Assembly: GCA_039881045.1 (NCBI GenBank)
Contig: JAYWVB010000016.1
Coordinates: 248,001-312,000, forward strand
DNA length: 64,000 bases
Source: Chaetomium olivaceum
Lineage: Eukaryota > Ascomycota > Sordariomycetes > Sordariales > Chaetomiaceae
Reading direction: 5' to 3'
The notes below the pieces were generated by a model. It searched no databases. It was not told the DNA's origin and saw only the letters and a program-made list of their open reading frames with translations. Below are positions 51,860-63,527 of the stretch, in pieces. Every line of letters begins with the position of its first letter. The stretch's first letter is position 1. The position numbers were made by a program, and so were the translations under genes.

Positions 51860-54009
51860 CTAACTCCAAATACTCGTCCGCGGCCAAAGTTTCAACCGGC
51901 CGCTGAGCGCGTCGTCCAACTCGGAGCCGCCATATTCGGTGTTGGATGGGATAAGGAAAGCTCCAACCCGAGCATATCTCCCATGCTCGGTTGTTCTTCG
52001 GAGTATGAGCCCTCGCTCCATGGGCATATCCACGCTATTTTCATGGGCGATGTGAAGCAGGAAGGAGGCCGCTGGGCTTGGTCCATTGCCAAATGTCTCC
52101 AACCACCCCGCCACTTCTCTGCGAACCACATCCCATTCGAGGATGATGGCTCGACCTTTTTGGAAGTTGTAGCTGCTAAACTCGTGGAACTCTGCATGTT
52201 GTCCAGCGACGGAAATTCGAAACGCGCCGTTCTGGATACGCCGTTCGAACTTGCATATAAAACCGCTCAGGCGAAGTCGACACGACCCAAGCTCTGCGCC
52301 ATCGAAAGGATTGGGCGATATCAGTGCTATCCGAACATCCAGAACCTCGGCCGTAGCTTCAAGGTTACCCCGCAAAACACAGGATATTGGTGCCATGATG
52401 GATGCCCAGGACCACGAAGGTGCCAGGCCTATCTCGGCTGCGATACGGCTCGGGTCTGGCGTAGCCGGGTCTTGATGCTGGTCTTGAAACCAAAGCAATG
52501 ACAGCGGCAATTGACTTTTCCACAGACCCGCAAGATAGTCGGATGGGGACAGTTGTAAGGCGGTACAGACCCGCTTAGCGACGGCGGAGATAGCACGTAG
52601 ACGGTCATCGGCATAGGTGAGAGAAGTTCGAGAGTATTTCTCCACCACGTCGTGCCATTGGTCCTCCGCCTCCTGCACAGACATATCCGAGGAGACCATA
52701 AGGCCCCGACCATAGCGGACAAGATCTCGACCAGGAACCCCCAACGGCAGGACCTCGGACCCTGCGAGACACCGACACTCCCAGAACAACTGTTCTTTGG
52801 TAAAATGCACTATACGCGGCGAGAGTATTCGTTCCTGAAATACCCAGCCACGATCGGCCAAAGGGCACTCTCGCGGCCTCAAAAACCACTGGTCTTCAAA
52901 TACTTGTAAGTGCATATCCTCAGACCGGTTTGGAACTCCAACTGTCGCTTGGTGTGGGTTGAGGAGAAGGGTGTCTCGGTTAAAAACCAGGCCGTCGCGA
53001 ATCTGTCCCTCTGCGGCCGAGATATTAAGCGTGGCTTTGGCATATATATCGTCCATCTGCATGATGTCTTCTGTTTTCTCGGTCCCGTCATCCTGCATAA
53101 TACACAGAGCATCGATCCATACATAGCGGAACCCCAATGTCCTGGCAATGTGAATGGCGTGTCGAAACACACTTGCTTCTTCGCAGTCCAGAAGATAGGG
53201 CGTAATATCTTCGCTAAGGAGGAAGGATGTCTTATTGCTGAGGATAAGACCGGGTGGATTTCCCCATCGATGACTTAGGGTGATATATTGAGAGTTTTCC
53301 GGCAGAGACGCCGAGGAAACGATACGGACGTGACCGAGGTTCTCGAGGCTTAGGCGTTCGAAGTCGTGATGTCTTGGCCCCTTTATCTGCTCAATATGAT
53401 TGGGGGATTGGAATGCCGAGACGTCTATTAGCCTCCTCGGAAGCCTGTCTTTTGTTGTTTGAGGTTGAGAACAGCTGGCATGAGATCCCAGGCATATCTC
53501 CAACCAGGCTCGTATACGGTTTGATGACTCTTGCGACCATGTCGTGGAAGACTTGAGAACGGATACGTGACCGTGTTTGACTGTTCCATCAGCTTACTGG
53601 TACGCGGCCATCCACCATGCGCACTTGGAATTGCGTTGTTATCGTGCTCACCATCTTGGATTCGCAGCCCGCCTGAATAGTGCTTTTGCATTCCCAAAGC
53701 GCCTCCGCTGAACCCAACCAGCCCAACAGCCGCGGCATCCAGGTCGTGTCGGGCCCTAGAAACCCACAATGCGAGCAGCTCCTCATCATCAACCGGTTGC
53801 AGAAGCCGTGGGATGGAGGCGCTAAGGAGCAAACACATGCGGCATTTCGACGCGGATAGGTTGGCAATTAGTCGATTACGATGCGACTTGTGGAAGAGGT
53901 TCAACAAAGAATCCCTAGGCTTCTTTGTGTCAGACGACAGCAGCGATGCCGCGTCTTGGAGGACCTTGATGCAGTCGGCGCATGTCGCGTAGAATTGCGG
54001 TGGCGTCAT
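51860..54009 (-). CDS. HET-domain (heterokaryon incompatibility) protein
   Basis: Single exon. The frame breaks once at the TTT run 53575-53577 (AAA on the coding strand); one more A joins MEQSKHGHVSVLK to the long frame and gives 716 residues. A Cys-containing N-terminus (CADCIKVL, CRMCLLL) precedes a linker ending IRAWLEICLGSHASC. The HET domain follows at about residues 225-390: YITLSHRWG, SVFRHAIHIARTLGFRYVWIDALCIMQDD, MQMDDIYAKATLNISA, and the RGWVFQERILSPRIVHFT segment. The C-terminal region is uncharacterised. HET proteins trigger non-self recognition and cell death in fungi; the partner is unknown. The gene ends 270 bases from the retrotransposon. Confidence 0.9.
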
Positions 54010-54099
54010 CTCGCCTCTGTGCCAAACACGTCACAATTGTTGTTCACGCGATGCAGACTGCAGTCAGTTGATGCAACCTGTAGTCGAGCGCAGCCCGGA

Positions 54100-54215
54100 G
54101 TGAAAGGAGGCCCGGGGTGCCAGCGTAGTCGTATGAAAAGATAAGCTTGAATCCCAGCTTGAATCCCAGCTTGTTGGCCACCCAGAACCGCTTGTCCAGA
54201 CTAGACCAGGCTACT
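54100..54215 (-). pseudogene. GH71 fragment
   Basis: A minus-strand scrap reads DKRFWVANKLGFKLGFKLIFSYDYAGTPGL, matching the DKAFWVANKLGFKLNFPYDY part of the GH71 pseudogene at 37.6 kb. The DNA is nearly identical over about 40 bases. LGFK is doubled by a 12-bp tandem duplication (CTTGAATCCCAG twice, about 54147-54170). No other GH71 segment is nearby. Confidence 0.75.
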
Positions 54216-55136
54216 GGATGGGCCATCAAATGATCCAAATAAATGTGTGCAAAAGGCAAACGTGTGCTTTTCGCGATGGCTGTCTCGACTCTATGTGCCA
54301 ATACCTCATGGTTGAGCAGAGTACAACTGCGTTATACAGTTATATGAGTCACGGAAACGAGGGTTTGGTCTGCTGTAAGGCTCCCGTTCCGTAAAGCGGT
54401 CCATCGCTGCTGTAAGTGGTTGTCTCAAGCGCCGATTTGGGAGTTGAGGGGTTTCACATTGCGCATTGTTTCAGCGCTGGAGCCTGGAGCAGCATGAACT
54501 TCACGCCAGCCAGAACCGCCAAGCCCCTGTTTCCACTTTCTCCGCACTAGCCAACCAAATAAAGCTTGGCATTGACATGACATCGGGCAGGGTCACTCTC
54601 CCTGATCCGGCAACTGCGGCAGTCGCACACACTTCGGATTTGTTCCTCTTTCCGCCTTCCGGCTTGTCAGTGGCGAGTCAGCGGGCCATAACTTCCAATA
54701 CTGAGTCGGACGCGCAACTCAGCCCCATCGGCTCCCTCATGCTTCGCTCGTTTCAACCGATTACCCTGCTTTTAAGGTTCTTTTACAGATAGATGGACTG
54801 ACTTGCTCCCATTACACTCTCTTTAAGCATCCCTCTCTTTTTTTTTCGAAGCCCCAAGAACACTGCGGGACTGTGACGACTTCACGTAGTATTCTGTCCA
54901 AATTGGTCATTCTCATCTCCTCGTCTCTCCTTGCTAAGAGCCGACACACAATACTTTTCACACGAGCCTTGCTTCTCGCCCCAGGCCCGCCTTTGTCCCT
55001 CTTTCGCGTTCATTACCCCTTCCGGGCCTTGGCGGTTGAGCCAGCTCTCGTTGATTAGTGTAGCCATTTATTTACCTGCCATTGCCGATCCCACCACCCA
55101 CTCCAGTTCCTTTCACGACAGTCAACCATCGCAACT
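54216..55136. other. Intergenic, promoter side of the aspartic protease
   Basis: Includes a T11 pyrimidine tract at about 54838-54848 and CT-rich sequence up to the protease ATG. No gene supported. Confidence 0.5.
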
Positions 55137-56748
55137 ATGAAAGGGCCCGATGTTGTGGCCTTGGGCGTTCTGCTCGCCGGAGCTGTCCACGCATCTGCTA
55201 GAAATGGCGTTGTTCAATTGGACATCCAGAGAACGCAACGACAGGAGGAGTTCAAGAGGTTGAGGAAACGCGCCGACACCTTCGAGGAGGTGGTCACAAA
55301 TGAGCGAGCAAGAGGAGGGTATTTTGCCACATGCCGGATGGGGACGCCTGGGCAGAACTTGACGCTGCAGCTGGATACTGGGAGCAGCGACACCTGGGTG
55401 CCCGACTCCGCGGCTACAGTGTGCAGGCAGACTAGCACCCAAGAAGGGTGTAGACTGGGAAGCTGTATGTCGCCGTGTTGAGCAGTTCGGAGGAACTGGA
55501 GTTTGCTAACATGGTAATTAGTCAACACCGGCGAGTCAAGCACCTTCGAGGTCGTCGGAGAGGACCAGTTCGATATCGAGTACGTGGATGGGAGCTCTTC
55601 GAAGGGCGACTACTTCACTGATGCCTTCGAGATTGGCGGCGCCACTTTGTCAAACCTGACCATGGGGCTCGGCCGTCGCACTGATATTGCGTACGGGCTG
55701 GTCGGTGTGGGTTATGCCGTCAATGAGGCCATCGTGGGGACCACCCAGTCGCTTTCGTCTGTATACCCCAACCTTCCGGTCGATATGGTCAATGAGGGCT
55801 TGATCAACACTGTCGCTTACAGCTTGTGGTTGAACGATTTGGGTACGTTATGGCCGACGTGCTGCATGTTATTCTCTTTGCTAATGATCCCTAGACGCCA
55901 GCTCGGGCAGCATCCTCTTCGGTGGAATTGACACCGAGAAGTACAAAGGAGACCTGACGAGGATCAATGTCTACCCTACCCAATCCGACCCGGATATCTT
56001 TTCGGCGTTCCTGGTCGCTTTCACGACTCTGGAGGCCGTCAGCTCTAGTGGCCAGGACACCCTGACGTCGGAGGCTTTCCCCATCCCCGTGGTTTTGGAT
56101 TCCGGCACCACCCTATCGTATCTACCGACCGATCTAGCGAGGCAAGTCTGGCAGGAAGTCGGCGCCATCTATTCCCCCGAGGTCGGAGTGGCCGTGCTCC
56201 CCTGCAGCATGCAAAACAGCAAGGGGCACTTTTCCTTTGGCTTTGCTGGCCCGAGCGGGCCCCGGATCAACGTCGGTATGGACGAGCTGGTCCTCGATCT
56301 GACCTCGGGAACCCCGCCGACCTTCCTCAGCGGCCCGTACAGGGGACAAGACGTGTGCCAGTTTGGCATCCAAAACTTCACCTCGGCCCCCTACCTGCTG
56401 GGTGACACCTTCCTCCGCTCAGCATACGTGGTATACGACCTGGTCAACAACCAGATCGGCATTGCCGAAACCGACTTCAACTCGACCGACAGCAACATCG
56501 TGGCATTCCCCAGCATGAGCGCGCCGATCCCGTCTGCGACGGCGGCGCCTGACCAGAGCCAGGTCGCTAATGCCCCGACTGTGACGTCCCCGGCGTATGC
56601 GGCAAGCCCGGGATTCATGGAGAATGTGGATGGAGAGGAAAACGCGGCCCCGGGCATGTCTGCGGTTTGGGGTGCAGGGCAGATCATGGTTGTGGGCGCC
56701 ACTATGATGATGATGGCACTTGGGTCGGGTTTATTCGTTACATTTTGA
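55137..56748 (+). CDS. Secreted GPI-anchored aspartic protease (yapsin/OPSB-like)
   Basis: Three exons (55137-55464, 55522-55842, 55895-56748) give 500 residues. Signal peptide MKGPDVVALGVLLAGAVHASA; a short propeptide ends at LRKRADTF, a Kex2-type site. Pepsin A1 motifs: the first catalytic LDTGSSDTWV near residue 81, the flap YVDGSSSKGDY, and the second catalytic VLDSGTTLSYLP near residue 286. SAPYLLGDTFLRSAYVVYDL is in the C-terminal lobe. After it comes a Ser/Pro/Thr linker and a hydrophobic C-terminus (IMVVGATMMMMALGSGLFVTF), as for a GPI-anchor signal. The likely role is processing or shedding of cell-wall proteins at the surface, by analogy with yapsins. Confidence 0.9.
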
Positions 56749-57247
56749 GCTACGTTATTTATATAGGCGGATTTGGGCAGCCAGGCAATCTATACATATC
56801 ATAGGTAATAGACATGGGAGTGAGGGCATCGCTTGGGCTTGATGGGAAGTGGTTTCCTTCTCTGTTTTGTAAATTTGGGCAAGCAAGATCTTAGCGCAGG
56901 GAAGATAGCGTACTGAAAATGTATCGCAATTAAAAAAACCCGGTATGGACTGAATGGGTGAATGTATAGTTAATCTTTTTGAGGCTCAAAGACTCTGGCG
57001 TGCCTGTCAAAGTTCTGGATGACTGACCCCCATCTGTTGGCGTGCAGCGGGAGATGGCATGGGTCGAGCTAGTGTAACAGTGCTGGGGTGCCATGCTAAG
57101 ATCGGACCCACAATAAAAAATCGCGAGCTGGGATGCCGAGAAGCATCAGTCCATCGCGAATTCCGTATTTCGGATGGCTCTTCAACCTTTGGAACCACCC
57201 TCGTTTCCCCCCTCATTTCTTTAGCCGGCCTCCGTCTTTTTGTCAAG
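56749..57247. other. Intergenic
   Basis: 3' end of the protease gene and promoter of MEF1; no gene seen. Confidence 0.5.
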
Positions 57248-59855
57248 ATGAGGGTGATACGGGCCGCGGCTGCGCTTAACAGCAGCTGTGCTGCTGGTTC
57301 CAGGCAGGGAGCCCGCTATGCGAGTTTGGCATGCCGCACTGCTCTCACTTCTTCCCCTCTGGCGCCATGCTACAGTGCCCGGTTGAGTGGGCTTCGGTAC
57401 TTTACCAAGACTCATGCTCCCAGGGCTGCCAGTGCCGCTGAGCTTGCGTACGTCTTCCCATAAGCTTGGCTCATGCAATTGGACCATGGCAAGCTAATTG
57501 ATCGTTCGCTCTCCAGGTTGAAGCAGGCCAAGGAACTGGCTGCCGCCAACATGACCCCCGAAGCCGCTGCTGCCCGCATGACCCCCGAGGAGGCCAAGAG
57601 GTTATCCATGGTCCGGAACATTGGTATTGCAGTACGTTTGGATGCGGAGGACAGGCCGTAGGGCTGGGACAGGAACTGAGCAGCTACGAAACAGGCACAC
57701 ATCGACAGCGGCAAGACCACCGTGAGTGAACGCATTCTCTTCTACACCGGCCGGACAAAGGCGATCCACGAAGTCAGGGGGCGCGATGGTGTTGGCGCCA
57801 AGATGGACTCTATGGAACTCGAGAGGGAGCGAGGTATCACCATTCAGTCCGCTGCCACCTTCGCCGACTGGAAGAAGGTTGAGAACGGCGTCGAGGAGGT
57901 ATACCACTTCAACTTGATCGACACACCCGGCCATATCGACTTTACCATCGAAGTCGAGCGTGCCATGAGAGTGCTGGACGGTGCCGTCATGGTTCTGTGC
58001 GCCGTCAGTGGTGTGCAGAGTCAGACCATCACGGTCGACAGGCAGATGAAGCGGTACAACGTCCCCCGCATCAGCTTCGTCAACAAGATGGACCGCATGG
58101 GATCCAACCCGTTCAAGGCCGTCGAGATGATCAACTCGAAGCTCAAGATCCCCGCCGCTGCCGTGCAGATCCCGATCGGTTCCGAGAAGGAGTTCGAAGG
58201 TGTCGTCGACCTGATCCACATGAGGGCGATCCGGAATGACGGTCAGCGTGGTATTAACGTCAAGGTTTCGAACACGATACCCGAGGATCTCAGGGAACTG
58301 GCCGAGCAGAAGAGGCAGGAGCTGATTGAGAAATTGGCCGATGTCGATGATGAGATGGCTGAGATGTTCCTCGAAGAGAAGACCCCTACCCCTGAGCAGA
58401 TTAAGGCCGCCATCCGCCGGGCGACCATCGGCCTCAAGTTCACACCCGTCTTGATGGGTTCTGCTCTTGCCGACAAGTCTGTTCAGCCCATGCTGGATGC
58501 TGTTTGCGACTACCTCCCGAACCCCGGCAACGTCGACAACCTGGCCCTCGACCGGTCCAAGGGGGAAGAGCCCGTGAAGCTTTTGCCGTACGACTCGCTT
58601 CCGTTTGTGGGCCTGGCGTTCAAGCTTGAAGAGAACCCTTACGGTCAGCTTACCTACATCCGCGTCTACCAGGGTACGTTGAGGAAGGGCCAGTACCTCT
58701 TCAATGCGCGCAACGACAAGAAGGTGCGCATCCCCCGTATTGTGCGCATGCACTCAAACGAGATGGAGGACGTCAACGAGATTGGTGCTGGTGAAATCTG
58801 TGCCGTCTTCGGTGTTGAGTGCGCCTCCGGCGACACCTTCACCGACGGCCGCCTGCCCTATGGCATGAGCTCCATGTTCGTGCCGGACTCTGTCATGTCC
58901 CTCAGCATCAAGCCCAAGCGCAGCAGCGACGCCGACGCCTTCAGTAAGGCCATGAACCGTTTCATGCGTGAGGACCCCACCTTCCGGCTGCACGTCGACG
59001 AGGAGTCGGAGGAGACCATCATCAGCGGCATGGGCGAGCTCCACCTCGACATCTACGTCGAACGTCTGCGCCGGGAGTATAAGGTCGACTGTGAGACGGG
59101 CAAACCCCGCGTCGCCTACCGCGAGACCATCAGCAAGCGCGCCGACTACGACTTCCTCCTCAAGCGCCAGTCGGGCGGGCCCGGCGATTACGCTCGCGTG
59201 GTCGGCTGGATCGAGCCCAACGCGGACGACGCCGAGGGCAACAAGTTCGAGACGCGCGTCGTCGGCGGCAACATCCCCGACAAGTACCTCGCCGCCTGCG
59301 GCAAGGGCTTCGAAGAGGCCTGCATAAAGGGCCCGCTACTCGGCCACAAAGTCATTGGCGCGCACATGGTGGTCACCGACGGCGCTACGCACGTCACCGA
59401 CTCCAGCGACTACGCCTTCAACCTGGCCACGCAAATGGCCTTCCGCAAGGCCTTCCCCGACGCCGGCGGCGCCGTGCTCGAGCCGCTCATGAAGACCACT
59501 ATCACGGCCCCCGCCGAGTTCCAGGGCAACATCCTGATGCTGATGAACAAGCGCGGGTCCATTGTCGACACCGAGGTCGGCGCCGACGAGTTCACCATGG
59601 TTGCCGAGTGCAGTTTGAATGCCATGTTCGGTTTCAGTACCCACCTGCGCGCTGCGACTCAGGGCAAGGGCGAGTTCAGCATGGAGTTCAGCCACTATGC
59701 TGCGGCGCCGCCGCATTTGCAGTAAGTGATTCCGGGAGAGGCGGAGAGAGAGAGTGTTTTGGGATGAGTTACTGACGTGTGCCTTTTTCACAATTTTTAG
59801 GAAGGAGCTTGTTGCTCAGTACGAAAAGGAGCTCGAGGCCAAGCGGAGCAAGTAA
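57248..59855 (+). CDS. MEF1: Mitochondrial translation elongation factor G1
   Basis: Four exons (57248-57447, 57517-57631, 57695-59721, 59801-59855) join to 798 residues. The Arg/Ala/Ser-rich N-terminus (MRVIRAAAALNSS) is a matrix presequence. GTPase motifs: G1 AHIDSGKTT, which forms only after splicing at an exon boundary, G2 ERGIT, G3 DTPGHID, and G4 NKMDR. Domains II-V follow in order, with GMGELHLDIYVERLRREY and GFSTHLRAATQGKGEFSMEFSHY near the end. The last exon encodes KELVAQYEKELEAKRSK. It catalyses ribosome translocation in mitochondria. The frame is intact and there is no sign of the homopolymer errors seen elsewhere. Confidence 0.97.
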
Positions 59856-60479
59856 ACCTGATATCGGTGATGCCGATGGTTTCTCCTACTTGAACGCCAG
59901 CTGAATGCCCTGATACCCGGCCACGGCGAAGTCATGCCTCGGTGCAGAGGCTCGGTAGCCCACCGTCATGCCGTCGACGGGAGAGCTTCTGTGGAGTGTG
60001 GAGTGATTGTATGTACTCCTGCCTCTGGGCAGTCTTGAAACGACCGTTCACGATAGGGTAAGGTACAGTGTAGGTTATATCTGGGATAGATCACGGGTAG
60101 ATGGCCGATCACTGGGACAGGCGCCACAAGATAGAGGCGGCTTGTATCAAAGGCTGGGTTGGTTGGCTGGTTGTCTGTATATGGGACATGTATGATATGA
60201 TACACGATGAAACCTGTGTTGTTTAGCTTGGTTAGTGTAATTAACCAATGAGATACCATCCCTTCTCTGTTACGAAGAGACGGGCTTCCATACTGCATTG
60301 ATCAACTTGAATCATGCTGACGCAACGTTGGTTCAAACCTCACATGCGTGTTTTATTTATCCCCTCAGCGGACCCTTTTTTATACACAAACCGTGGGGTA
60401 TAAGCACAACACCTAACCTCCAAGCACCCAGTGCCCTCCGTTTTTCTTTCATCTGCCCAGATACCAGACGAGACGCAGC
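59856..60479. other. Convergent intergenic region
   Basis: 3' sides of MEF1 and LYS12. No gene seen. Confidence 0.5.
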
Positions 60480-61645
60480 TTACAACCGGCGGAGAATGTC
60501 CTGGACAACCTCCTCCGTCTTGGCGGTACCGCCCAGATCCGGGCTGAGCAGCTTGCCGTCCTCCAGGTTGCCATCAACAGCCGCATAAATCTTGGCCGCA
60601 GCCGCCTCCTCATTCAAAAACTCCAGCATCAGCGCGGCGCTGCGGAGCGTAGCGATCGGGTTGGCAATGCCCTGACCCTGGATATCGGGGGCGCTGCCGT
60701 GGCACGGCTCACCAATGGCGAAGCCTTCGCCGACGTTGGCGCTGGGGACGAGACCCAACGAGCCGACCAGCGCGGCCGCACCGTCCGACAGGATGTCGCC
60801 GTACAGGTTGGGCGCCACGATAACGTCGTAGGCCTCGGGCTGCCGGAACAGCTTGTACACCATCGAGTCGACGATCTGCTCCTCGACGGCGACGCGACCG
60901 GCAAAGGCGGGCGCGGCGAGCGCCTCGCGCGCGGTGGACCGGAACAGGCCGTCCGTCTGGGACAGCACGTTGGACTTGTGCGTGATGGTGACGAGCGGGC
61001 CCTTGTGGATGCTCGGGGAGCCCGCGGCGCGGATCTTTTGGCGCCGCAGGGCGATCTCGCCCGCGATGGTGGCGATGCGGCTGCTGGCGCGCTGCGAGAT
61101 GCGCTTGATGGCCTCGGCGACCTTGCCCTCGGGCGTTTCGTAGGTCTTCTCCTCCTTGACGTACAGGTCCTCGGTGTTCTCGCGCACGATGACCATGTCG
61201 ATGGGCTTGGGCGCCGACACGACCGTCTTGACGGGCCGCACGTTGGCGTATAGGTCCAGCTTCTTGCGCAGCGCCACAATGGGCGACGAGTAGCCCTTGA
61301 CGGCCGTGGTGGGGGAGCTGACGGCGCCGAAGAGCGCGCCGTCACAGTCCGACTTGAGGATTGAGACCGTCTCTTCTGGCAGAGCCACGCCCTGCTGCTC
61401 GAACGTCTCCCAGCCGGCCTTGAGGTCGACAAACTCGAACTTCAGGCCGAGTGAGGCGGGGAGAGCCTCCAGGAGGCGCCGACCGGCGGGGATGACCTCC
61501 TTGCCGATGCCATCACCGGGGATGAGGCCTGTGGTGGGGGAAGTCAGTGTTGGAATTGAAGGGGAAGATTATCTTGGTGTGGAAAGTGGGAGGAGGCCTT
61601 GGGTCCTACGGGTTGCTTACCAATTCTGAGAGTCCGAGTTGCCAT
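60480..61645 (-). CDS. LYS12: Homoisocitrate dehydrogenase (alpha-aminoadipate lysine pathway)
   Basis: Two exons (61621-61645 and 60480-61528) give 357 residues. The tiny first exon encodes MATRTLRI and splices into GLIPGDGIGKEVIPAGRRLL, the usual N-terminus of the isocitrate/isopropylmalate dehydrogenase fold. The substrate loop VRENTEDLYVKEEKTYE distinguishes homoisocitrate dehydrogenase from isopropylmalate dehydrogenase. Also present are THKSNVL, APNLYGDILSDGAAALVGSLG and GEPCHGSAPDIQGQG with the NAD-binding segment. It oxidatively decarboxylates homoisocitrate to 2-oxoadipate with NAD, probably in mitochondria. It converges with MEF1. Confidence 0.94.
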
Positions 61646-63527
61646 GGTTGCGCTTCAATTGCCTTTCCAACGTGTGGTTGACGGACCTGTGTTGAAACTT
61701 TTTGGGCAAGCCGAAAGCTGCTGTCACACCTTGAATCGGCCGGGATCGGAGCTTGTTCCCGACTGGCAAGCCGAGGAGGTCATGCGATACCTTACCCAGT
61801 TTTGTAATTCCCGTCATGCACAGGGCCCTTTCAACGGCAAGTTCGAGCTCCATACCTACATTGAATACCTTACGGTAGGTATCCTACCTCGCCTTGGATG
61901 ATATATCGCATTCGACGCTAACATTAACTGCAAAACAATCACCTCATCTCTTCTCTCTCGTAATTATCCTATAGTAGATTGCGAGCGAGTTTCCTGCCCC
62001 GTTATCTAGTTAAAATCGCGGGTAAATTACGTACCAAATACGGTACTGCTGCTCGTGGAGTACCGATTCGTTATTCGTATTCCCTCGAGTACAGATTACC
62101 AAGTATCAACCTCAGGACTCGGACTCACCTGGTTGAAGTCTTCCGCCTGTAAGGTATGTACAGATACTATTATCTCACTTTTGCTTGCCACTCTTCTCTT
62201 GCTTCTTTTTTTGGTATCCCCCGAGTTCCCCGAACGAAGCTGAGTTCGTGTAAGAAATAATCCATTACGAATAGAATCGACCATCTCCCATGCACAGCAA
62301 AGGTCAGTCACGAATGCTCGGCCCGCTTCTTACTTACCGCCTGACTTAGCTCCTCCAAGCCCCGAGAGCTTGCGCCGCCGAAAAAAGTCAGCCAGCATTG
62401 GAGTCAGCCAAAGATTGACACAAGGATATCAATGTAACGTTGATGTACTTTCTAGACAGACCCGATTTGATGCAAAGGATAACTAAGAGTCAGTCGAATG
62501 AGCCGTGGTGATCAACAACACGACATGGTCATAGTACCTGGGCAAAGAACAAGTGCGTGTCGCAAACAATCTCGTTAACTAGATGATACCCCTACATATT
62601 TCACAAAAGGGAAAGTTATCCTTCACATGTGCATCATTGTAGATTAACTCATGTCTTGTGCCATTGTGTTGACATTGTGTCATTGACCAGGATTGCGGGA
62701 CTGGGCCACTTGACCACGTGTGGGCCGACGGACTCCCATTCCTTTCCGTCCCAAGTCGTCCCCTCGCGCCTGCGGGACTGCGGGCTTTCCTTGCCAAGCT
62801 TTGGACACCTCTGCTTGCCGAGCTCTGAAACGCGCAGCTCTCTCTTCAGCTTGGAGCTTCTCCTGCCGGGCCAACACATTGTTCGTGAGCCACCTTAGCC
62901 ACCCTTTGACTTTCAAGACGGACATTTTCATTCCGTCGGATCTGCCTTTGCTGCGTGCTGATGCATAACGGCGCATCCTGATTTATCATTCCGGGTCGCA
63001 TACGCGATCGGATGCGCATGGGAGGGCTCCGCAGCAGCCCCCTGAGCCTGGCCCATGCCCGAATTGTCTCTTCTAATTTGAGACACCTCTCATTTTATAG
63101 GGTGGCACCACGAGCGCCCGCCGAGCAACCGCGTCTTGTCGCCCTCTCATTCCCACCCCTCCTCCCGAGGTCCCCCCCAGCCCGTCGCAAATCTGTCCTT
63201 TGCTGCCCACTTGACTCGTTATTTCCAAAACCCAAGCATACCGAAGCGCGACTCACACGAGTCCCCTCCCCATTGGTTCTTGCTAGTTGACAAACTTTGG
63301 AGCTTTCCAACGCGCGCGGCCTCTTGCGCGAACCCCAAAAAGGGGGCCTTTGGTTTCAGCACCGACCTGAACACCGCTGCCCTAACGCGACACAGACCAC
63401 CACTAATTCAACCCGACGATTCAGAGCATATCTCGTCGCGACCTCCGCCGCAAACCACCCGTTTCCAGTCCTGTTACCTGCCTGTGCAGTCTAGGAGTTC
63501 TGAAGCGCTTGCTTCAGAATCGCAACC
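61646..63527. other. Intergenic (about 1.9 kb)
   Basis: Between the LYS12 start (minus strand) and the last gene (plus strand), so it carries both promoters. The part from 63100 on is C-rich, as expected of a 5' leader. Short frames only; no gene supported. Confidence 0.5.

Noticed and set aside
57602..58753. 383-codon minus-strand ORF over MEF1
   Set aside because: Antisense shadow created by strong third-position GC in a certain EF-G gene.
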